Assembly (NCBI GenBank): GCA_964621605.1 | Contig: CAZUMJ010000011.1 | Location: forward strand, 1 to 64,000 | DNA: 64,000 nucleotides | Origin: CAZUMJ01 sp964621605 | GTDB taxonomy: Bacteria > Actinomycetota > Acidimicrobiia > Acidimicrobiales > Iamiaceae | Direction: 5' to 3' | The notes under the pieces: model-generated | What the model was told of the DNA's origin: nothing | The model's database searches: none | The model's input: the letters and a program-made list of their open reading frames with translations, nothing else | Translations under genes and position numbers: made by a program | Part shown: positions 23,872-32,913 of the stretch, one piece after another | How the letters are laid out: the number at the start of each line of letters is the position of its first letter | Numbering within the stretch: position 1 is the first letter of the stretch

Positions 23872-25002
23872 GTGCAGATTTACCTTGACCACGCGGCGAC
23901 GTCGCCGTTGCGTCCTGAGGCGGCAGCGGCGATGCGTGCGCTGCTCGACGTGCCACTCGGGAATCCGAGCGGGTCGCACCGTGCGGCGCACGACGCGCGT
24001 CGCCTGCTCGACGACGCGCGAGACCGGCTCGCCGCGTTCGTCGGTGCCCGCCCAGGCGAGGTCGTCTTCACCTCCGGAGGAACGGAATCCGACAACCTCG
24101 CGATCCGCGGCGTCGTGGGTGCGCGCGGTGGTGTCCCGGTCTGTTCGGCGATCGAGCACCACGCGGTGCTGGCACCCGTTGCATCGCTCGGTGGTCGGGT
24201 CGTCGGGGTCGGGCCTGACGGTGTGGTCGACCTCGACGCGCTGGCGGACGCGCTCGACAGGTCGACGACGATCGTGTCGGTGATGGCGGTCAACAACGAG
24301 ACCGGCGTCGTGCAGCCCCTCGATGCCGTCGCCGAGGTCGTGCGTGCCCACGCGCCGCAGGCGCTCCTGCACACCGACGCGGTCCAGGCGGCGGGATGGG
24401 CCGACCTGCCCGCGCTGACTGCGGCGGCCGACCTCGTGAGCATCACCGCGCACAAGTTCGGCGGGCCGGTGGGCGTCGGTCTCCTGGTCGTCCGTGACGG
24501 GGTAGGCCTCGACGCACAGCTCACCGGTGGCGGCCAGGAGCGCGAGCGCCGCAGCGGTACTCCCAACGTCGTCGGCGCGGTCGGCGCTGCGGCAGCGGCC
24601 GATGCGGTGCGTGTCTCCCGAGCCGAGGAGTTGGCCCGCCTCCGCGCCCTGCGGGGGCGCCTGGCCGCCGCGTTGTGCGCCCTCGACGGCGTGCACGAGG
24701 TGGGTGTCGATGATTCGCCCCGTGGGCCGTGCATCGTCGACGTCGTCGTAGCGGGCGTCGAGAGCGAAGCGCTGCTCTTCCTCCTTGATCGTGCCGGGGT
24801 GTGCGCATCCGCGGCGTCGTCGTGTGCCAGCGGTGCGCTCGACCCGTCGCACGTCCTGGCCGCCATGGGCGTGCCACGAGACGTCGCCCGCGGCTCGCTG
24901 CGCCTCTCGCTGGGGCGGTCGACCACCGCGCACGACATCGATGCTGCGGTCGACGCCGTCGGCTCGTGCCTCGAGCAGCTCCGTGCACCGGTGGCGCCAT
25001 GA
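23872..25002 (+). CDS. Cysteine desulfurase (NifS/IscS family)
   Basis: A pyridoxal-phosphate enzyme of 376 residues that releases sulfur from cysteine as a protein persulfide. The N-terminus YLDHAATSPLRPEA is typical. The cofactor histidine region is AIEHHAVL, and the Schiff-base lysine is Lys195 in ITAHKFGGP. The persulfide cysteine is probably Cys318 in AASSCASGALDPSHVLAAMG, the short active-site loop of the NifS/IscS type. It overlaps mnmA as ATGA, which indicates that its main client here is tRNA 2-thiolation; it may also serve Fe-S assembly with the NifU-like protein encoded 13 kb away (inference). Confidence 0.94.
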   Translation: MQIYLDHAATSPLRPEAAAAMRALLDVPLGNPSGSHRAAHDARRLLDDARDRLAAFVGARPGEVVFTSGGTESDNLAIRGVVGARGGVPVCSAIEHHAVLAPVASLGGRVVGVGPDGVVDLDALADALDRSTTIVSVMAVNNETGVVQPLDAVAEVVRAHAPQALLHTDAVQAAGWADLPALTAAADLVSITAHKFGGPVGVGLLVVRDGVGLDAQLTGGGQERERRSGTPNVVGAVGAAAAADAVRVSRAEELARLRALRGRLAAALCALDGVHEVGVDDSPRGPCIVDVVVAGVESEALLFLLDRAGVCASAASSCASGALDPSHVLAAMGVPRDVARGSLRLSLGRSTTAHDIDAAVDAVGSCLEQLRAPVAP

Positions 25003-26048
25003 GCGGCGTTCGTCGGGTGCTGGTGGCCATGTCGGGTGGCGTCGACTCGTCGGTTGCGGCGTTGCTCCTCCGCGACGCCGGACACGACGTGGTGGGGGTC
25101 ACGATGAAGCTCTGGGGAGGCGACTCCGACTCCGGTTGCTGTTCGGTCTCCGACGTCGATGACGCCCGTCGGGTGGCTGACCACCTCGGGATCGACCACC
25201 ACACCTTCAACTTCGGCGACGACTTCGACCGCGACGTGGTGGAGCCGTACGTCGAGGCCCACCGGGTCGGTCTGACCCCCAACCCGTGCATCGCATGCAA
25301 TCGGCATCTGAAGTTCGATCGGCTGCTCCGCCGAGCCGAGCTGTTGGGCTTCGACGCGGTCGCGACGGGCCACCACGCTCGGGTCGTCGATCGGCAGGAC
25401 GGGACTCGCCGCATCGCGCGCGGCGCGGATGCCGCAAAGGACCAGTCCTACGTGCTGCACATGCTCGACCAGCACGCGCTGGAGCGGCTGATGCTGCCCG
25501 TCGGCGAGCTCACCAAGCACCGTGTGCGGGCCCTCGCCGCAGCGGCGGGCTTGCGCACGTCCACGAAGCCCGACAGCCAAGACGTGTGCTTCATCACCTC
25601 GACCCACGGGCGCGACGGCTTTCTCCGTGCACGCACGGCGCTCACGCCGGGCCGGATCGTCGACACCAGCGGGACCGAGGTCGGCGCCGTCGAGGCGGTC
25701 GAGCTCGTCACCATCGGCCAACGTCGAGGCCTCAACCTGGCGGGTGGGGCCGCACCACGCTTCGTCGTGGGGGTCGACGTCAGCACGGCCACCGTCACGG
25801 TTGGCGGAGCGGAAGACCTCCTGCGGGCCGAGACGCCGCTCGGCGAACCGGAATGGGCGCACCGCCCGGTGACCGGCGCCGTGTCGGCGCAGTGCAGCGC
25901 ACACAGCGCGGCCGAACCGGCAGCGCTCGTGCGCGACGGGCACGGGTGGCTGCTGCGATGGTCGGAGCCGCACCGTCGCGTGGCGCCCGGGCAGAGCGTC
26001 GTGTTCTACGAGGGCGATGAGGTGCTGGGGGGCGCAACCGCCCGGTGA
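24999..26048 (+). CDS. mnmA: tRNA-specific 2-thiouridylase
   Basis: MnmA makes 2-thiouridine at wobble position 34 of tRNAs for Lys, Glu and Gln, with ATP and a sulfur relay from cysteine desulfurase. The 349-residue protein has the PP-loop MSGGVDSSVAALLL (11-24), the catalytic cysteine Cys100 in NPCIACNRHLKF and the second catalytic cysteine Cys197 in DSQDVCFIT. The C-terminal beta-barrel begins near TIGQRRGLN. The ATG at 24999 overlaps the upstream stop (ATGA); the longer open frame upstream is a shadow of the desulfurase gene. Length and motifs match the family. Confidence 0.96.
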   Translation: MSGVRRVLVAMSGGVDSSVAALLLRDAGHDVVGVTMKLWGGDSDSGCCSVSDVDDARRVADHLGIDHHTFNFGDDFDRDVVEPYVEAHRVGLTPNPCIACNRHLKFDRLLRRAELLGFDAVATGHHARVVDRQDGTRRIARGADAAKDQSYVLHMLDQHALERLMLPVGELTKHRVRALAAAAGLRTSTKPDSQDVCFITSTHGRDGFLRARTALTPGRIVDTSGTEVGAVEAVELVTIGQRRGLNLAGGAAPRFVVGVDVSTATVTVGGAEDLLRAETPLGEPEWAHRPVTGAVSAQCSAHSAAEPAALVRDGHGWLLRWSEPHRRVAPGQSVVFYEGDEVLGGATAR

Positions 26049-26122
26049 CGGGTGTCATGAGAGATGAGCGCCCGTGGCTTGCGGCGCACGCCGAACGCGC
26101 GGTCGCCCGGGTCGCGGGGCGG

Positions 26123-26989
26123 TCAGGCGACCGGGACGCGCGCCTCGGTCGCCGCGTCGAACAACGCTGCGGGTCGCAGCGGCGCCACCAGGAGGCGATC
26201 GGTCTGTACCTCGGTGCCGGCACGACCCCGACCAGCGCGGAGCGTGAGCCCGAACGGCTCCGTGAGGCGGATCTCGACCAGCAAGCCGAGCGCGTGTTGG
26301 GTGAGATCCTGCGCAGAGGTGTCTGCCGGTGCAGGACCTATCGCATCGACGGATCGACGGGGGAGCAGGACCGCGTCGGCGAGCACGAGCGGGTCGTGCA
26401 CGACGACACCGGCGGGGACGAACACCAGCCACCGCCGCGAAAGCTGATGGAGCGACCGGACCGCAGGCAGCGTGCCGGCTGCGGCCACCGCAGCAAGGGC
26501 ACCTGCCACAACCCACGCGCCCGCCGCGAGGAACGGGACGACGAGCGTTCCCGACGCGGCCACGAGCCAGCTGAGCGGGACCGGTGCGAGCGCCAGCAGT
26601 GGGGGGACGCGCAGCGCCAGACGGCGCTCAGACCCATACGACGAGCCGTCGACGAAGGCATCGGTCGTCGGCCCCGCAACGGCGACGACCACCGCTGCGG
26701 TCGCGACAGCGGCGAAGACAGCGGTCGGCGCCAGGTCGGCTCCGGCCAAACCCGCCACGACCGCTGCGACGGGTGCGACGGGAGCGACGAGACGGAACAC
26801 CGTCAGGCTGGTCGACCGCGGCACGAGCGTCGAGACGAAACCTGCTGTCCACAGAACCCAGGCTTCGATGCCGATCGACCACACGATCGCCGAGGCGCGT
26901 CCAGCGAGCGCGCCCGACAGGGCGGGCGGTGCCACCACCGCGACGGCCAGCCAGACGATGCGCGCAGGCCACGGCGCCCTTCGTGTCAT
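26123..26989 (-). CDS. Membrane protein of unknown function
   Basis: A 288-residue protein with about six hydrophobic segments in the first 190 residues (from IVWLAVAVVAPPALSGAL to VVPFLAAGAWVVAGALAAVA), followed by a soluble C-terminal part (RWLVFVPAGVVVHDPLVLAD onward) that looks like a small beta-rich domain. I recognise no enzymatic motif. It is convergent with mnmA; a possible 8-bp stem, CGGTCGCC at 26100-26107 with 26126-26133, lies across its 3' end. The 140-base gap to the divergent MetE-like gene (26990-27129) holds no clear riboswitch core or TANNNT box at leaderless spacing. Confidence 0.65.
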   Translation of the reverse strand: MTRRAPWPARIVWLAVAVVAPPALSGALAGRASAIVWSIGIEAWVLWTAGFVSTLVPRSTSLTVFRLVAPVAPVAAVVAGLAGADLAPTAVFAAVATAAVVVAVAGPTTDAFVDGSSYGSERRLALRVPPLLALAPVPLSWLVAASGTLVVPFLAAGAWVVAGALAAVAAAGTLPAVRSLHQLSRRWLVFVPAGVVVHDPLVLADAVLLPRRSVDAIGPAPADTSAQDLTQHALGLLVEIRLTEPFGLTLRAGRGRAGTEVQTDRLLVAPLRPAALFDAATEARVPVA

Positions 26990-27129
26990 GGCTCAGAGAT
27001 TTGCCGACGAGCATCCCCGCTGGCTATTCCAGTGGGAAACCACAGCACGTGGAAGTCGGGTTCCGGGGGGAGTCCGGTGTCGCCGAGGCGAGCGACGGCC
27101 ACAGGCTGGACCGATCGAGCGGGGGCAAC

Positions 27130-28176
27130 GTGGTAACGAAGGAACCCAGCGCAACCAGCGGGGAGCAGCCGGTGCTCGCCCTCCCGTTCGGGGTGGGCCA
27201 CTCGACCTCGGTGGGGAGCCTCCCGCACCTCGACGTCGATGCTGCCATCGCGCTCGTACTCGAGACCCACCCCGACCTGCCCGCCGCCCCGACGTTGCCC
27301 GCTCGTTCACCGCTCGAGGGCATGCTTGCCCAGGCCGCCTGGGGCATCGAGGGCGTCACGGTCACGCCCGCTGGGGAGCTGACGATCTCTGGCACGCTCG
27401 ACCCCGCGGCACCGATCGGCGATCCCCACCTGGAGGGTGAACCGTTCACCACCCTGCAACTCTTCCTGCAGGCGGTGTCGGGCCGAACCAAGCCGATCAA
27501 GCTGCAATGCACCGGCCCCGTCACGCTCGGTCTGGCACTGTCGCTGGCGGGCGCCCCCGAGGCGGTCGCCTTCGAGGTGGCGGGAGCCGCGGTTGCGCAG
27601 CGGGTTCGTGCCCTCATCTCACGTGCGAGCGACGTCGCGCCGGCGGCACCGCTCGTGGTGGTGCTCGATGAGCCTGCCCTCGTGGGCACCGCCCAGCTCG
27701 GATTCCCGTTGCGCACCGAGGCCGTCGTGGACCTGCTCTCCGGTGCGTTGGCCGCGGCAGAACCCCTTGCGATCACCGGCGTGCACTGCTGCGGTGTCGC
27801 GGACTGGCGCGCCGTGTTGATGGCCGGTCCCCAGCTTCTGTCGATGCCGGTCGGGGCGGGCGCCACCGCGTGCGCGGGAGCGATCGCCGCGTTCATCGAG
27901 CGCGGTGGCTGGATCGCCTGGGGAGCGGTGCCGACCTCGGCCCCGATCGGGGCAGGCGAGGGCCTCTACTGGAAGGCCCTGTCCGCGCAGTGGTGTGAGC
28001 TCGTCCAGCACGGGTGCGACCCCGTTCGCATCCGACGGCAGTCGCTCATCACGCCCGAATGCGGGCTGGTGCACCACGACGTCTCGCAGGCATCGCACGT
28101 GCTTGGGCTGTGCAGCCGCGTCGCGGCTCGCCTGCAGGACCAAGCCGTCGGGCTGCGCCTTTCCGTCGGCGCCTGA
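27130..28176 (+). CDS. Cobalamin-independent methionine synthase-like protein (MetE C-terminal type)
   Basis: A 348-residue single-barrel protein related to the C-terminal catalytic half of MetE and to the UROD/MetE superfamily. The opening reads GVGHSTSVGSLPHLD. Likely zinc ligands are in GVHCCG and TPECGL, the usual H-x-C and C-G pattern of the methyltransferase site. It lacks the N-terminal half of classical MetE, so it may be a core MetE, a methyltransferase for another methyl donor, or a corrinoid-linked enzyme. The GTG at 27130 follows a G-rich stretch after 4 bases; the longer frame upstream overlaps the divergent membrane-protein gene and is rejected. The family is secure; the methyl donor is not. 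Confidence 0.82.
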   Translation: MVTKEPSATSGEQPVLALPFGVGHSTSVGSLPHLDVDAAIALVLETHPDLPAAPTLPARSPLEGMLAQAAWGIEGVTVTPAGELTISGTLDPAAPIGDPHLEGEPFTTLQLFLQAVSGRTKPIKLQCTGPVTLGLALSLAGAPEAVAFEVAGAAVAQRVRALISRASDVAPAAPLVVVLDEPALVGTAQLGFPLRTEAVVDLLSGALAAAEPLAITGVHCCGVADWRAVLMAGPQLLSMPVGAGATACAGAIAAFIERGGWIAWGAVPTSAPIGAGEGLYWKALSAQWCELVQHGCDPVRIRRQSLITPECGLVHHDVSQASHVLGLCSRVAARLQDQAVGLRLSVGA

Positions 28177-28219
28177 TCGCGCGGTTGGCGGGCGCCGACC
28201 ACGCTGGGCGTGCGCGTCG

Positions 28220-30076
28220 TCAGAGCCGGCGGATTGCCGAGATGACGCGGCGGAGGGTCTTGTTCTTGCCCTGCGTCGCTTCGGGTGCAGCGGTGAACGC
28301 AGCTTCGACCGGGTTCACGTTCCCCTTGCGCTTCGCGTCGTCATCCGGGTTGCTCATGAACTCGGAGTAGAGGTTCTCGAGCCACTCCGGGTCGGCCGGT
28401 CCAGCCGGGCCCTCCTCGTCAGCGAAGGAGCGGGCACGGTGGGGGAGCGGCGCTGCCTCGACGCCGGTGTCCCACGACGATGGCGTCCAGTCGAGACCCT
28501 GCGCGCCTGCCTCGGCCTCGTCGCCGGTCTCGGCGGGTGCCGCACCCCACGGTGCTGCGGTGGTCGTGCCCCACGCGTCGTCGAACGTGCCGTCTTCCTC
28601 GTCGTCCCAGTCTTCGTCCGTGTCTGCTTCGGCTGCCGCCCCGAGCCGTGCTGCCATCGCGTTGATGGCCGTCGCCGAGTCCGCGTAGGTGGACTCGGCC
28701 AACGCCTTCGCGATGTCGGGGTGCAGGTTGGGCATGTCGAACGTGATGCCATGGTCGCCGCTGTCTGCGTCGGCATCACCGACCGCGGCGGGCTCCTCGT
28801 TCCAGCCGTCGGGCTCCCAGCCATCGGAGGATGTATCCCAGGCGTCGGCGAGACCAGCTGCGGGGGCGTCGTCACCCCAGGTGCCGGTCGTCGCGTCGAT
28901 CGTCGACGCATCCCATGCGCCGCCTTCGGCAGGGGCGTCTGCCCAACCTGCGGCGACGGTGTCGTCGGAAGCCGACTGTTCCGGCATGGCCCACGCATCG
29001 GGCGTGGCCCACGCGTCAGGTGCCGCATCCTCGACAGCCGCTGCCGGCTCGGCCCAGGTGCCGGTCACCACGTCGTCGGTACCCCAGGTTTCGTCGGTCT
29101 CCCAACCGCCTGCGGTGTCTTGGGCCCAGCTGTCCGCCTGTGGTTGGTCCGGGTCGGTGGCCCAATCGGAGACGACCTGGAGGGGCGGCGGGGTGCTCCA
29201 GTCCTGCTCCGCTTCGGCGGTGTCGGCCGTCGTGGCGTCGAGGAAGCCGGTGGCGTCGGTCGCGGCATCTGGCGCGGCATCCCACGGTGAGGCGGCGGCA
29301 TGGTCGACGACGGCGTCGTCCGGGGCCTCGCCGACCTCGAGCAGCCCGGCAGACGCGAGGCGATACACGAGGCGAGCTGTGGACCATTGACCCCGACCGA
29401 GCTCGACTGCGAGATCGTCGATTCGCTGGCCTGCGGCCGCTGCGATGGCGATCTCCCAGTCGTCACGACGAAGGTTCACCGACCCCCGGTCGGCGGGCAG
29501 GCTGCGAGCGGACGTGACCCACATCCCGAGGTGCGGGATGAGTTCGGCCATCTCGTCGGCCTCGCGCACGCGCCGCCGCACCTCGGCGACGATCGCGTCG
29601 AGATCGAACGTGCGGAACGGCCCCATCCAGTGGATGGTCCCGGGCTCGAACTCGAACGAGCCCTCGCCTTGGCGGAAGAGGTGGATCAGGGGGTCGTAGA
29701 TGATCGAGAGCACCACCGAGGCGAGCATCTCGCGGTCTATCGAGCCCGTCTCGATCAGGGCCTGGCCGACTTCGGAGGTCGGATAGCCGGTCTGGGTCGC
29801 GTCGTCCCATTCGTCTGCGGTCAGCCGTCCGGGCCGTACAAGGGCCACGGCGAGGGCTTCACCGGTCGACGCGGTCTCTGCAAAGTACAGCTCGCCGTCG
29901 TTGAGGTAGACGGTGCAGCCGCTCTCTCCGCTGAAGCGGACCGCGCCCGTCTCTCGTTGCGAGGACAGCACCTGCAGGATGCCTGCAGGGGAGTAGTCCT
30001 CAAGGGTGCCGTTGAGCGGCGCGGCGTCGCCAGGAGCCGAGCTGCCGTGGCCGTGGGGCGCGTGGTCGGGTTCCAT
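28220..30076 (-). CDS. DUF4388 (PATAN) domain protein with Trp/Asp-rich low-complexity tail
   Basis: A 618-residue acidic protein. Residues about 20-210 form a DUF4388/PATAN domain (NGTLEDYSPAGILQVLSSQR, GESGCTVYLNDGELYFAET), a module tied to response-regulator and Ras-like GTPase signalling in bacteria, followed by a winged-helix-like segment (IDDLAVELGRGQWSTARLVY). From about residue 240 to 480 the sequence is built of degenerate repeats of the form W-x(3-12)-D/A with many Trp and Asp (GGWETDETWGTDD, DAWATPDAWAMPE). The C-terminus is a short basic helix, GKNKTLRRVISAIRRL. The ATG at 30076 is the only good start in frame. Function unknown; a gliding, polarity or gene-regulation role is possible by analogy only. 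Confidence 0.72.
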   Translation of the reverse strand: MEPDHAPHGHGSSAPGDAAPLNGTLEDYSPAGILQVLSSQRETGAVRFSGESGCTVYLNDGELYFAETASTGEALAVALVRPGRLTADEWDDATQTGYPTSEVGQALIETGSIDREMLASVVLSIIYDPLIHLFRQGEGSFEFEPGTIHWMGPFRTFDLDAIVAEVRRRVREADEMAELIPHLGMWVTSARSLPADRGSVNLRRDDWEIAIAAAAGQRIDDLAVELGRGQWSTARLVYRLASAGLLEVGEAPDDAVVDHAAASPWDAAPDAATDATGFLDATTADTAEAEQDWSTPPPLQVVSDWATDPDQPQADSWAQDTAGGWETDETWGTDDVVTGTWAEPAAAVEDAAPDAWATPDAWAMPEQSASDDTVAAGWADAPAEGGAWDASTIDATTGTWGDDAPAAGLADAWDTSSDGWEPDGWNEEPAAVGDADADSGDHGITFDMPNLHPDIAKALAESTYADSATAINAMAARLGAAAEADTDEDWDDEEDGTFDDAWGTTTAAPWGAAPAETGDEAEAGAQGLDWTPSSWDTGVEAAPLPHRARSFADEEGPAGPADPEWLENLYSEFMSNPDDDAKRKGNVNPVEAAFTAAPEATQGKNKTLRRVISAIRRL

Positions 30077-30207
30077 CGAGGTTCCATCGGCAGATCCCCC
30101 AATCCCATGAGGGCGAGCGCTAGAGTCCTCGGCCGCGATCCTCCCGGAGCGTCGACGCCCGACGCGTGACGTGCCATCCCGTGGGACTGGCGGGAGGTGT
30201 GCCACGG

Positions 30208-30213
30208 TACGAT
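30208..30213 (+). promoter_or_regulatory. -10 box of ligA
   Basis: TACGAT with 6 bases to the GTG at 30220. It decides the ligA start, since neither this GTG nor the one at 30199 has a usable ribosome site. Confidence 0.55.
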
Positions 30214-30219
30214 CCACCC

Positions 30220-32319
30220 GTGACCGACGCGGATGACCGGCCCGATCGCGATCCGGCGGCCCGCGCAGCCGAGTTGCGCGGGATGCTCCGCACCTACGAA
30301 CAGGCGTACTACGCGGACGACGCGCCGCTCGTCGACGACGCCACCTTCGACGGGCTGCTCCGTGAGCTCGCTGAGCTCGAGGCGCGCTTCCCTGAGCTCC
30401 TGACTTCCGACTCGCCGACGCGGCGAGTGGGATCCGGTCGCGGAACGGCCTTCTCCGAGGTTCGGCATCGCAGCCCCATGATGTCGCTCGACAACGTGTT
30501 CGACGACGAGGAACTTCGGCAGTGGGTCGATCGTCTGACTCGGCGGCTTGCGTCGGTGGAGGCGCCACCCGACGCGAGCCGCGCAGCCGCGAGCGCGGCG
30601 CTGGTCGCGGAGCTGAAGATCGATGGGCTGGCCCTGTCGTTGGTGTACGAGGGCGGACAACTCGTGCAGGCGGCGACCCGAGGCGACGGCCGGGTCGGCG
30701 AAGATGTCACCGCCAACGTGCGGACGGTCTCGGAGGTGCCGCAGGTGCTCCCACCGGGGGCGCCGTCGTTGCTCGAAGTCCGTGGCGAGATCTACATGCG
30801 GCGCAGCGCGTTCGACGAGCTGAACCGGCGCCAGGCGTCGTTGGGCGAGCGCCTGTTCGTCAACCCGCGCAACGCTGCCGCGGGAGCGCTCCGGCAGAAG
30901 GATCCGCGCGTGACCGCCTCGCGTGCGCTGGCGTTCTGGAGTTACCAGCTCGGTGAGATCGAGGGCGGTCCCGAGCTGCGCACCCACGGCGCCACGCTCG
31001 AGCTGTTGGCCGACCTGGGGTTCCCGGTGAACCCCGAGATCCGCCACCTCAGTGGGCTCGAAGAGACGACCGCCTTCTATCGCCGCTGGCAGGAGCACCG
31101 CCACGACCTCGACTACGAGATAGACGGGGTCGTGCTCAAGCTCGACGACCTGGGGCTTCGCGACGGGCTCGGTTCCACCTCACGTGCCCCGCGTTGGGCG
31201 ATCGCATGCAAGTTCCCTCCCGAGGAGCGCACGACGCGCCTGCTCGACATCGAGGTCTCTGTCGGTCGCACGGGTCGTGCGACTCCCTATGCGGTGTTGG
31301 AGCCGGTCTTCGTGGGGGGTGTGACGGTCACCCATGCCACGCTGCACAACGCGGATCAGGTGGGCGTCAAGGACGTTCGCCCCGGCGACGTGGTCGTCGT
31401 GCGTCGCGCGGGAGATGTCATCCCCGAGGTCGTGGGGCCGATCCCCGAGCTGCGTCCCGTGGGTACGCCTCGGTGGACGTTCCCGTCGCGCTGTCCGTGT
31501 CCGGTGGGGAGCACCTTGGTGCGGCCGGTCGGCGAGGCCGATACGCGGTGCGTCGAGCCGACGTGTCCCTTTCAGCGGGTCGGCGCGATCGAGCACTTCG
31601 CGTCGCGGGGAGCACTCGACATCGAAGGGCTCGGCGAGCAGCGAGTGCGGATGTTCGTAGACCTTGGTCTGCTCGACGACATCGCAGGCATCTACTCGCT
31701 CGACTGGGACCGGGTGCAGCAGTTGGAGGGGTTCGGCGAACAGTCCGTCGCCAACCTTCGACGTGCGATCGAGGTGTCGAAGCAACGCCCGTTGGAGCGG
31801 CTCCTCGTCGGCTTGAACGTCCGTCACCTCGGTCCTGCGGCTGCCGAGGCGTTGGTGGGTGCGTTCGGTGACCTCGATGCGATCGTGGCCGCATCCGAAG
31901 CCGACCTGGCGGCGGTCGACGGCGTCGGGCCGGTCATCGCGGCGAGCGTGCACGGGTGGTTTCGCGTGCCCGACCACGAGCGCCTGCTCGGCGCGCTCCG
32001 TGACGCGGGGCTCAACGTCGTGGGGCCTGACCCTGGCTCAGCGGCTGTCTTGCCGCAGGTCCTTGCCGGGATGAGCGTGGTCGTCAGCGGCACGCTCGAC
32101 GGGTGGACACGTGACGAAGCCGAGGCCGCCATCAAGGCTCGTGGCGGGCGCTCCCCGGGCAGCGTCTCGGCCCGGACATCGGCACTCGTGCTCGGCGCTG
32201 AGCCCGGCGCGTCGAAGGTTGCGAAGGCCGAGCAGCTCGGCATCCCTGTGCTCGACGAGGCCGCGTTCGCCGCGCTGCTGGAGACGGGACGCATCGCGGC
32301 GCCAGATCAGCTCACGTAG
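30220..32319 (+). CDS. ligA: NAD-dependent DNA ligase
   Basis: LigA seals nicks in replication and repair, with NAD as AMP donor. The 699-residue protein has the N-terminal Ia domain (YYADDAPLVDDATFDGLL), the adenylation domain with Lys133 in ELKIDGLALSLVY, an OB domain, a four-cysteine zinc finger (CPCPVGS and CVEPTC), helix-hairpin-helix repeats and a C-terminal BRCT domain (GMSVVVSGTLDGWTRDEAEA). All catalytic motifs are intact. A GTG 21 bases upstream and an ATG 54 bases upstream are in frame, but the -10 box at 30208 supports this start. Its end overlaps the convergent small membrane-protein gene by 13 bases. Confidence 0.96.
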   Translation: MTDADDRPDRDPAARAAELRGMLRTYEQAYYADDAPLVDDATFDGLLRELAELEARFPELLTSDSPTRRVGSGRGTAFSEVRHRSPMMSLDNVFDDEELRQWVDRLTRRLASVEAPPDASRAAASAALVAELKIDGLALSLVYEGGQLVQAATRGDGRVGEDVTANVRTVSEVPQVLPPGAPSLLEVRGEIYMRRSAFDELNRRQASLGERLFVNPRNAAAGALRQKDPRVTASRALAFWSYQLGEIEGGPELRTHGATLELLADLGFPVNPEIRHLSGLEETTAFYRRWQEHRHDLDYEIDGVVLKLDDLGLRDGLGSTSRAPRWAIACKFPPEERTTRLLDIEVSVGRTGRATPYAVLEPVFVGGVTVTHATLHNADQVGVKDVRPGDVVVVRRAGDVIPEVVGPIPELRPVGTPRWTFPSRCPCPVGSTLVRPVGEADTRCVEPTCPFQRVGAIEHFASRGALDIEGLGEQRVRMFVDLGLLDDIAGIYSLDWDRVQQLEGFGEQSVANLRRAIEVSKQRPLERLLVGLNVRHLGPAAAEALVGAFGDLDAIVAASEADLAAVDGVGPVIAASVHGWFRVPDHERLLGALRDAGLNVVGPDPGSAAVLPQVLAGMSVVVSGTLDGWTRDEAEAAIKARGGRSPGSVSARTSALVLGAEPGASKVAKAEQLGIPVLDEAAFAALLETGRIAAPDQLT

Positions 32320-32810
32320 ATCGTCCAGGTGACGGCACGCTCCGCGGAGGGTCCGTCGATGATGCGCCAGAACGTGGCGGTGATCGTCACCTCTCGGCTC
32401 CCGTAGCGGTCGATGACCTTTCCCGGTCCGGGTGTGTAGAGCACGCGCTCGCGGTTGTTCGGGCGCACGCCGAGCTTCGGGTCGTACTCGGGGGACGTCG
32501 TCGGGATCGCTCCGTCCATCTGGTCTTCGGGGATCGCGACGCCGTTGATGCTGAGCCGTCCGTCGTAACCGGGCTGGAGGATCACTCCCACCTGCACCTG
32601 GCGTGGCACGTTCGCGCCAGGCGCGGGGATCTGCTGCACCACCGCCGGGTCGTGCAGGGGATGGACGTCGGCCTGGTCGGGGGACCGCCCGAACGCGTAG
32701 ACGCAGAAGAGGGTCACCGCGACGAGCAGGGCGGCCTCGATGCCGCGGCGGACCCATTTGAAGCGATCCGGCGGAGGGCCAAGAGCGGCAGAGGCGGTCG
32801 CGTCGATCAT
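32307..32810 (-). CDS. Single-span membrane protein of unknown function
   Basis: A 167-residue protein with a short cytoplasmic N-terminus (RFKWVRRG), one membrane span (about 25-42, AALLVAVTLFCVYAFG) and an extracytoplasmic C-terminal part of about 120 residues rich in beta-strand-like stretches (VQVGVILQPGYDGRLSINGV, REVTITATFWRI). The pattern suggests an exported Ig-like or CopC-like sandwich, but I recognise no family. It overlaps ligA tail to tail by 13 bases. No clear ribosome site or TANNNT box precedes the ATG. Confidence 0.65.
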   Translation of the reverse strand: MIDATASAALGPPPDRFKWVRRGIEAALLVAVTLFCVYAFGRSPDQADVHPLHDPAVVQQIPAPGANVPRQVQVGVILQPGYDGRLSINGVAIPEDQMDGAIPTTSPEYDPKLGVRPNNRERVLYTPGPGKVIDRYGSREVTITATFWRIIDGPSAERAVTWTIYVS

Positions 32811-32901
32811 GGTGGCTCCAGTCTGGCGGGCCTCCCCGCGCCGGTCCGCATCGCCCTGGTGTCGTGAGGCGCCGGTCCACGGAACGGTTCAGCGAGCCGG
32901 G

Positions 32902-32907
32902 TAGCCT
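32902..32907 (+). promoter_or_regulatory. -10 box of the PASTA kinase gene
   Basis: TAGCCT with 6 bases to the GTG at 32914, which supports that start over the in-frame GTG at 32929. Confidence 0.5.
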
Positions 32908-32913
32908 CCCGGG

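Noticed and set aside
26990..27129. Possible cobalamin, SAM or SAH riboswitch upstream of the MetE-like gene
   Set aside because: I searched by eye for the conserved cores and did not find them on either strand. A covariance-model search of this gap would be decisive.
30077..30219. Alternative leaderless start ATG at 30108 for the DUF4388 gene
   Set aside because: It is out of frame with the DUF4388 domain and its preceding hexamer (TAGCGC) lacks the final T. No other structure seen in this gap apart from the ligA -10 box.
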